Part shown: positions 7,034 through 13,356 of the stretch, in pieces
Layout: each line of letters starts with the position of its first letter
How positions within the stretch are numbered: position 1 is the stretch's first letter
Source of the DNA: Burkholderiales bacterium
GTDB taxonomy: Bacteria > Pseudomonadota > Gammaproteobacteria > Burkholderiales > SG8-39
Assembly (NCBI GenBank): GCA_016649475.1
Contig: JAENXP010000012.1
Location: 1-13,356 of the forward strand
Direction of reading: 5' to 3'
Length of the DNA stretch: 13,356 nt
Made by a program: the position numbers and the translations under genes
Notes under the pieces: model-generated
What the model was told of the DNA's origin: nothing
Database searches by the model: none
Seen by the model: only the letters and a program-made list of their open reading frames with translations

Positions 7034-7990
7034 TCATTGTTTGGTGTCTATGATCGTTTTTGGCACGCGCCGAAGCACGGAGAGATCATTCACCGCCAGC
7101 GCTGCATTCAGGTAGTCCAGATTGCGCTTGATCGAAGCCCCGTACGGGCACTCGCCGCCGAAATGGATCCTGAAGAATCGTTCAGCACCGTCGTATTCGA
7201 CCTGCATACGATGGCGCAACAGGCCGGTATAGAAACCAGGGGTTTTTTCCAGCAAAATTTTCGGATTCGGGTAGGGCAGCCCGGAAGCGCCCGCCAGGCC
7301 GAATGCGCGAAATTCGATGAAAAGAAAGTCTCGGCACTTCTCCAGGTAGGCGCGGTCCGCCAGCTGGCTCATGATATCCGCGGTACCAAGCAGGCTGGCA
7401 ATGGCGCGATCCAGCAGCGGCGCGTCCGGCGGCATATGCCAGGCGAGGCAGGTGACCATGATGAGTTCGGCCTCCCCGGCCAGGTGGGCGAGCGACGTCC
7501 GGCTGAGGTAGTCGCGCATGAACTCGACCCCGCGCGCCTCGTGTGTCGGCGTCAGCTGGGCGCCTTGCAGATGTGCCTCGCCCGCGCGTCGCAGGAGCCC
7601 GATATCGTGGAAGAGAGCGAGCAGGACGCCTAGCAGTGCGTGCTCGCCGTCGATGTGTTCGGCCGCCTCCCGCGGCGTAGCCAGGGCCTGCCCGCGGATC
7701 AGGCGGGCCATGGCCAGCCCGCTGTCGAAAGCGTGGCGCAGATCGTGGTAGTGGGTATCGCAACGCAGCAAGCCGGGGTAGTCGCCGCGAAATGCCAGTG
7801 CCAGGTCCGCGATTCCCTGTTGCAGCAGCGGCAGGCCGTAACCATCGCCGAATCGGTCGCGCATGATTGCATCGATCGCCATCAGCACGGCGTCCGCATC
7901 CTGCAGATCCACCGTTTGCGTGGGATCGGAATGCAACTTCGGCGCCGGGAGTGGCAAGGTGCAAACCAGATCGTTGAGTCGAGCCATCAT
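7034..7990 (-). CDS. HD-domain phosphohydrolase, class I phosphodiesterase-like
   Basis: A predicted metal-dependent phosphohydrolase. The frame opens at TTG 8011 (325 residues); I prefer ATG 7990 (318 residues), as TTG has only a distant GGAG and lies close to a possible promoter. An ATG also exists at 7987. Numbered from the TTG, metal-binding motifs are HYHDLRHAFD (87-96), with H93, then the HD pair H135-D136 in LLALFHDIGLL, then H157-E158, then D212 in TADIMSQLADR. The HDxxHA spacing followed about 40 residues later by LFHD recalls the HNxxHAxD...FHD signature of class I cyclic-nucleotide phosphodiesterases; GHxHx-type motifs of HD-GYP are absent. The substrate is unknown: candidates are a cyclic nucleotide or another phosphoester. 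No membrane segment or sensor domain. Whether it has its own promoter or is read through from the upstream ABM gene is unclear. Confidence 0.8.
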   Translation of the reverse strand: MMARLNDLVCTLPLPAPKLHSDPTQTVDLQDADAVLMAIDAIMRDRFGDGYGLPLLQQGIADLALAFRGDYPGLLRCDTHYHDLRHAFDSGLAMARLIRGQALATPREAAEHIDGEHALLGVLLALFHDIGLLRRAGEAHLQGAQLTPTHEARGVEFMRDYLSRTSLAHLAGEAELIMVTCLAWHMPPDAPLLDRAIASLLGTADIMSQLADRAYLEKCRDFLFIEFRAFGLAGASGLPYPNPKILLEKTPGFYTGLLRHRMQVEYDGAERFFRIHFGGECPYGASIKRNLDYLNAALAVNDLSVLRRVPKTIIDTKQ

Positions 7991-8013
7991 TTGCGTTTTT
8001 CCGGAAGCCAATT

Positions 8014-8042
8014 TAGCAGCAAATTACTCCGGCCATTGTCAA
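8014..8042 (-). promoter_or_regulatory. Possible promoter of the HD-domain gene
   Basis: On the minus strand a perfect -35 TTGACA (8042-8037) is followed at 17-18 bases by a poor -10 (CTGCTA or TGCTAA, near 8019-8013). If used, transcription would begin close to 8005, downstream of the TTG at 8011 and supporting the ATG at 7990 as the start. Weak because of the -10. Confidence 0.25.
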
Positions 8043-8091
8043 AGACTGTGAAATATGCAAAGAATTCACGCTACGGCGCGCTGGCGATAGG

Positions 8092-8121
8092 GAACTCGAC
8101 CCGGTCGTCCGGATCGAGTTC
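8092..8121 (-). terminator. Hairpin just downstream of the ABM-fold gene
   Basis: GAACTCGA (8092-8099) and TCGAGTTC (8114-8121) are perfect complements; inside, CCGG pairs with CCGG after one mismatch, around a TCGT loop. It begins 11 bases after the ABM-gene stop in the direction of transcription. The minus-strand side lacks a U-run, so intrinsic termination is plausible but not certain. Confidence 0.45.
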
Positions 8122-8132
8122 TGAATGACTAC

Positions 8133-8516
8133 TTATACCAGCGAATCTTTGTCGGCCTTGGCATTCAGCACGAAGGCATTTGCGCCTGTCTGGTGGTAGG
8201 TCGCGCCAAAGCCCTTGAGTATTTCCTTGGAGCCGGCATTTGGATCCCCCCAGCACTGGCAGGTAATCTTGTCGCACGCCCCGATGAGGGCGCCCAATGG
8301 CTCCTTGCCCTTCTCGTTGGCCAGGTGCGCCGCGAAGGCCTCATTGGTCGCGTAGATCTCGACCCATTGACTGACCTTATTCGACGGATAGTCCACGTGG
8401 TAGCAGATTACGCCGGGATGCTCGAGCATCACCTTGCACAGCTTCTCCTGGTTGGCCTTAAAGTCAGCCTCCTTGCCGCTCTTGATGTCCCATTGGATCT
8501 TCAGCATAAAAGCCAT
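8133..8516 (-). CDS. Small ABM-fold protein with cysteine-rich C-terminal extension
   Basis: 127 residues, ATG at 8516, with an excellent ribosome site (AGGAGGG, plus-strand 8524-8530, 7-base spacing). The first ~90 residues have the alternating strand-helix pattern of the dimeric alpha+beta barrel/ABM (antibiotic biosynthesis monooxygenase) fold: MLKIQWDIKSGKEADF, a helix to about 32, HPGVICYHVDYPS, then the strand SQWVEIYATNEAFAAH with W51, E53 and H64, typical of YgiN-type quinol monooxygenase relatives. A tail follows that is not part of the usual domain: CDKITCQCWGDPNAG (C81, C86, C88) and a further 30 residues. Role unknown: a small oxidoreductase, or a redox or metal protein, is possible. 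It lies 128 bases after the dehydrogenase operon on the same strand, with its own probable promoter. Confidence 0.72.
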   Translation of the reverse strand: MAFMLKIQWDIKSGKEADFKANQEKLCKVMLEHPGVICYHVDYPSNKVSQWVEIYATNEAFAAHLANEKGKEPLGALIGACDKITCQCWGDPNAGSKEILKGFGATYHQTGANAFVLNAKADKDSLV

Positions 8517-8549
8517 CGCGTCGCCCTCCTATTACTTGTGCGGACTTTC

Positions 8550-8555
8550 AGTATA
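8550..8555 (-). promoter_or_regulatory. Possible -10 element for the ABM-fold gene
   Basis: TATACT on the minus strand (8555-8550), 5 of 6 bases matching the -10 consensus, lies 34 bases upstream of the ABM-gene ATG, which also has a strong ribosome site. No good -35 is visible at 16-18 bases, so an activator or another factor would be needed if real. Supports the gene being transcribed separately from the operon upstream. Confidence 0.3.
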
Positions 8556-8644
8556 GCCAAGATCCGATTCCCCGCCATACCGTGGCCGAGATACTGTTGC
8601 CGCGATAGCCCATCAGCGCCCGACTTTGGCGGCCATCATTCAAT

Positions 8645-9649
8645 TCAATCTGGTTTGAGCAATACTTTTGCCGCGGCGGTCCTGCCGTGATGCAAATCGC
8701 TGAAGGCTGCCGGACCGTCGCCAAGACTGCGCTTTTCAACCCAGGCGAGATCGCCGAACACGCCCTGGCGCAACAGATTCACGGTAGCGCGCATGTCCGC
8801 CAGCGTGTAGATGAACGCGCCCATCAGGGTAATTTCCCCCAAGGTGAGTTTGCGCATATCGATCTCACTGGCCCAATCCTGCAGCCCGATATGCATGATG
8901 GCGCCGCCGGGTTTCACCGCGACGAAGGCAGCCTTGCGGGTCGCCGCCGCGCCCACGCAATCGAGCACCAGATCAAAGGAAGATTCGCCCAGTTCCTCCC
9001 TGGTGGTGTCCAGCACATCGCAACCGACGTGATTGCGTATCGACTGCGCCCGCTTGGGATTCAATTCGACCACCGCCAGTCGATTCACTCCGTAATGCCT
9101 TAGCAGTAGCGCGGCAAGCATCCCGATCGCCCCGCCACCCAGTATCAACACCCGGCCCTCCTGCAAAGGACGGTGCAAGGCCCGCTGCGACAGGTTGATC
9201 GCATGCAGCGCGGTAGCCGCCGGTTCGGTAAGCGCTGCCATATCGCTTGCGATGTCGCCAGGCAGTTTGATCAGCGAGGCTGCCGGAATGCTCATGTATT
9301 CGGCAAACGCGCCCGGCCGGGTCATGCCGACCATGGTTCGGTTGCTGCACAAATTGCTGCGACCTTGTGCGCAGTTGTCGCAGACACCACAGGTGGTCGA
9401 GGGATTGCCCGAAACCCGATCACCGACGGCTATCGAACCATCCCGGCTTTCAACGACTACACCGGCGAATTCATGGCCTAAAACCAGGCCGGGGTTCCGC
9501 CTGGGATCGTGGCCGTGATAGGCATGCATATCGCTGCCGCAAATGCCCGCTGCTTCGATCTTGATTATTACTTCGCCTTCAGCCATCTCGGGATAGGGGC
9601 GATCCTGAAGGCGGACTTCATTCGGTTGGGTATAGACGAGAGCGTGCAT
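8645..9649 (-). CDS. Zinc-dependent MDR dehydrogenase (sorbitol/threonine dehydrogenase-like), candidate DHPS 2-dehydrogenase
   Basis: 334 residues, ATG at 9649 (the frame extends to 9745 but that part lies inside the SDR gene; the ATG at 9649 has GAGAT upstream overlapping the SDR stop, suggesting translational coupling). Features of the medium-chain alcohol dehydrogenase family: catalytic zinc ligands C37 (in GICGSD) and H59-E60 (GHEFAG), the structural-zinc cysteines C87, C90, C93 and C101, the E142-P143 motif, and a Rossmann fold with LGGGAIGML (170-178) and E195 ending strand 2 (VVELNPKR), favouring NAD+ over NADP+. Oxidises a secondary alcohol, probably on a polyol or polyol-sulfonate. 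Last gene of the minus-strand operon, so it should be expressed with the HisD-like and SDR genes; in the DHPS pathway one of the two 2-dehydrogenases (HpsO/HpsP) is expected of this sort. Assignment to a named subunit is not possible from sequence. Confidence 0.9.
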   Translation of the reverse strand: MHALVYTQPNEVRLQDRPYPEMAEGEVIIKIEAAGICGSDMHAYHGHDPRRNPGLVLGHEFAGVVVESRDGSIAVGDRVSGNPSTTCGVCDNCAQGRSNLCSNRTMVGMTRPGAFAEYMSIPAASLIKLPGDIASDMAALTEPAATALHAINLSQRALHRPLQEGRVLILGGGAIGMLAALLLRHYGVNRLAVVELNPKRAQSIRNHVGCDVLDTTREELGESSFDLVLDCVGAAATRKAAFVAVKPGGAIMHIGLQDWASEIDMRKLTLGEITLMGAFIYTLADMRATVNLLRQGVFGDLAWVEKRSLGDGPAAFSDLHHGRTAAAKVLLKPD

Positions 9650-9656
9650 TTTTATC

Positions 9657-10442
9657 TCACTTGGCTGTATAGCCGCCATCAAGCATGATCGTTTGACCGG
9701 TGATATAGGCAGAAGCGTTGCTGGCAAGGAATACGGCGACGCCATGCAGGTCCGCCATCACCCCGTTGCGGCCTGTCGCCGTCTGCTCGGAATGTTTGAG
9801 CGCCAGGTTTTGATCGTTGAAAACAGCGGAAGTCAGCTGGGTAGGGAAAAAGCCGGGCCCGATGGCATTGCAGGTAATGCCGTGACGCGACCATTCCTGG
9901 GCGATGGCACGGGTGAGTTGCACAATGCCGCCCTTGGCTGCGCCATAGGGCGCGCTATTGGCAAAAGCGCGATAGCTTTGCAGCGAGGCGATATTGATAA
10001 TGCGCCCCCAGCCACGTTGTTTCATGCCCGGCGCCAAAGCCTGCGTAAGAAAAAACGGTGCGCCCAAATGCATCAGCATTTGCGTATCCCAGGTTTGCGG
10101 CGTGATTTCCGCGAAAGGCTGGCGCAAATTGACACCGGCGCAGTTGACCAGGATGTCCACCGGTTCGCCGGAACTCCTGACCGCTTCGGCCAGCGTCTGT
10201 ATTCCGTCGTGGCTCGCCAGGTCGGCGGCCATGGTTCGCGCGACCTCGATGCCGTCCGATTTCAAGTTGTCCGCAGTCTCGGACAGGCCCTTGCCGGTTG
10301 CCACCAGGATCAGCTTCGCGCCTGCTTTCCCCAGCGCGTAGGCGATGGCGGCGCCGATTCCGCGACTGCCCCCAGTAATCAGGGCCTGGCGGCCCTGCAG
10401 GCTGAACAGGGCCGTTACCTCGTTGCCGGCAATGGCATTCAT
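9657..10442 (-). CDS. Classical SDR dehydrogenase, candidate DHPS 2-dehydrogenase
   Basis: 261 residues, ATG at 10442, with GAGGG about 9 bases upstream. Classical SDR signature: TGGSRGIG (23-30) binds the cofactor, NCAG (100-103) stabilises the core, and the catalytic triad is S153, Y166 and K170 (YGAAK). The C-terminus ends DGGYTAK, usual for classical SDRs such as gluconate 5-dehydrogenase. Cytoplasmic, NAD(P)-dependent oxidation/reduction of a secondary hydroxyl. It sits 10 bases after the HisD-like gene and 7 before the MDR gene, so all three form one transcript. In the DHPS route of Cupriavidus pinatubonensis (HpsNOP) two dehydrogenases act at C2 to interconvert DHPS enantiomers and a HisD homologue acts at C3; this gene is a good candidate for one C2 enzyme. 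The family is certain, the substrate inferred. Confidence 0.92.
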   Translation of the reverse strand: MNAIAGNEVTALFSLQGRQALITGGSRGIGAAIAYALGKAGAKLILVATGKGLSETADNLKSDGIEVARTMAADLASHDGIQTLAEAVRSSGEPVDILVNCAGVNLRQPFAEITPQTWDTQMLMHLGAPFFLTQALAPGMKQRGWGRIINIASLQSYRAFANSAPYGAAKGGIVQLTRAIAQEWSRHGITCNAIGPGFFPTQLTSAVFNDQNLALKHSEQTATGRNGVMADLHGVAVFLASNASAYITGQTIMLDGGYTAK

Positions 10443-10452
10443 CGCCTTGCCC

Positions 10453-13162
<2,710 letters not shown>

Positions 13163-13193
13163 GATAGGTCAACCCTATTCCACGGCGGCCGAA

Positions 13194-13356
13194 TCAGTCG
13201 AACAGACGCTCGCCTTCGTACACGGGACGGCGATTCCAGAGGTCGGAGAGGTCTCGCCGGATCGATTGTTGCAGCCGGTAAAGGAGCAAACAGAAACCGA
13301 CAGGTACCGCGCTCAGGAACCACACCATCGGCACGCGCAAGCCGTGCGATACCGAA
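13194..13356 (-). CDS. dctQ: TRAP small permease subunit (DctQ), C-terminal part
   Basis: A minus-strand frame entering from the right edge and ending in TGA at 13196-13194 yields the last 53 residues of a protein. They read HGLRVPMVWFLSAVP followed by a hydrophobic VGFCLLLYRL, then a charged tail ending YEGERLFD. The proline plus single final helix and basic cytoplasmic tail fit the end of a DctQ subunit, and its place 31 bases before a DctM gene supports this. The N-terminal three helices lie outside the window. The sequence is too short to prove the family by itself. Confidence 0.75.
   Translation of the reverse strand, partial: SVSHGLRVPMVWFLSAVPVGFCLLLYRLQQSIRRDLSDLWNRRPVYEGERLFD

Noticed and set aside
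5532..7115. Plus-strand frame of 527 codons
   Set aside because: A shifted shadow of dctQM rich in R, H and P with no membrane segments, overlapping genuine coding on the other frame.

Overview
The window is GC-rich, densely coded proteobacterial chromosome. Gene content (TRAP transporters, a DUF1772 membrane protein, an EstB-like serine hydrolase, a RHH/ParE toxin-antitoxin pair and a HisD-like dehydrogenase beside two sugar/polyol-type dehydrogenases) fits a betaproteobacterium, perhaps Burkholderiales, but no taxonomic marker gene is present, so this is an inference.

Layout. (1) 1-1101 (-): a secreted EstB/class-C-beta-lactamase-like serine hydrolase, cut by the left edge, with a plausible sigma70 promoter at 1163-1191. 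(2) 1342-1857 (+): a four-helix DUF1772-type membrane protein without a normal start codon. (3) 2035-2646 (+): a ferritin-like/rubrerythrin-type di-iron protein. (4) 2647-2996: no convincing gene. (5) 3042-3625 (+): a two-gene type II toxin-antitoxin operon (RHH antitoxin, ParE/RelE toxin) behind a perfect palindromic operator. (6) 4011-6939 (+): a complete three-gene TRAP transporter (DctP, DctQ, DctM) with a strong hairpin between dctP and dctQ. (7) 7034-7990 (-): an HD-domain phosphohydrolase whose metal motif resembles class I cyclic-nucleotide phosphodiesterases. (8) 8133-8516 (-): a small ABM-fold protein with an unusual cysteine-containing tail. (9) 8645-13356 (-): one operon, read from the right edge leftwards: dctQ (partial), dctM, a HisD-like dehydrogenase, an SDR dehydrogenase and a zinc MDR dehydrogenase.

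How the genes work together. The right-hand operon is the main find. A HisD paralogue placed with one SDR and one MDR alcohol dehydrogenase, behind an organic-anion TRAP transporter, is the expected make-up of the sulfopropanediol (2,3-dihydroxypropane-1-sulfonate, DHPS) pathway HpsN/HpsO/HpsP. There, two 2-dehydrogenases interconvert the DHPS enantiomers and HpsN oxidises (R)-DHPS to (R)-sulfolactate. The desulfonating enzyme (SuyAB or another route), the regulator and the DctP partner of this TRAP are not in the window and may lie beyond the right edge. The substrate assignment is an inference from gene set and order. The second, plus-strand TRAP system lies about 4.9 kb from the minus-strand TRAP genes; its substrate cannot be read from sequence, but the arrangement suggests a small catabolic island for organic acids or sulfonates.
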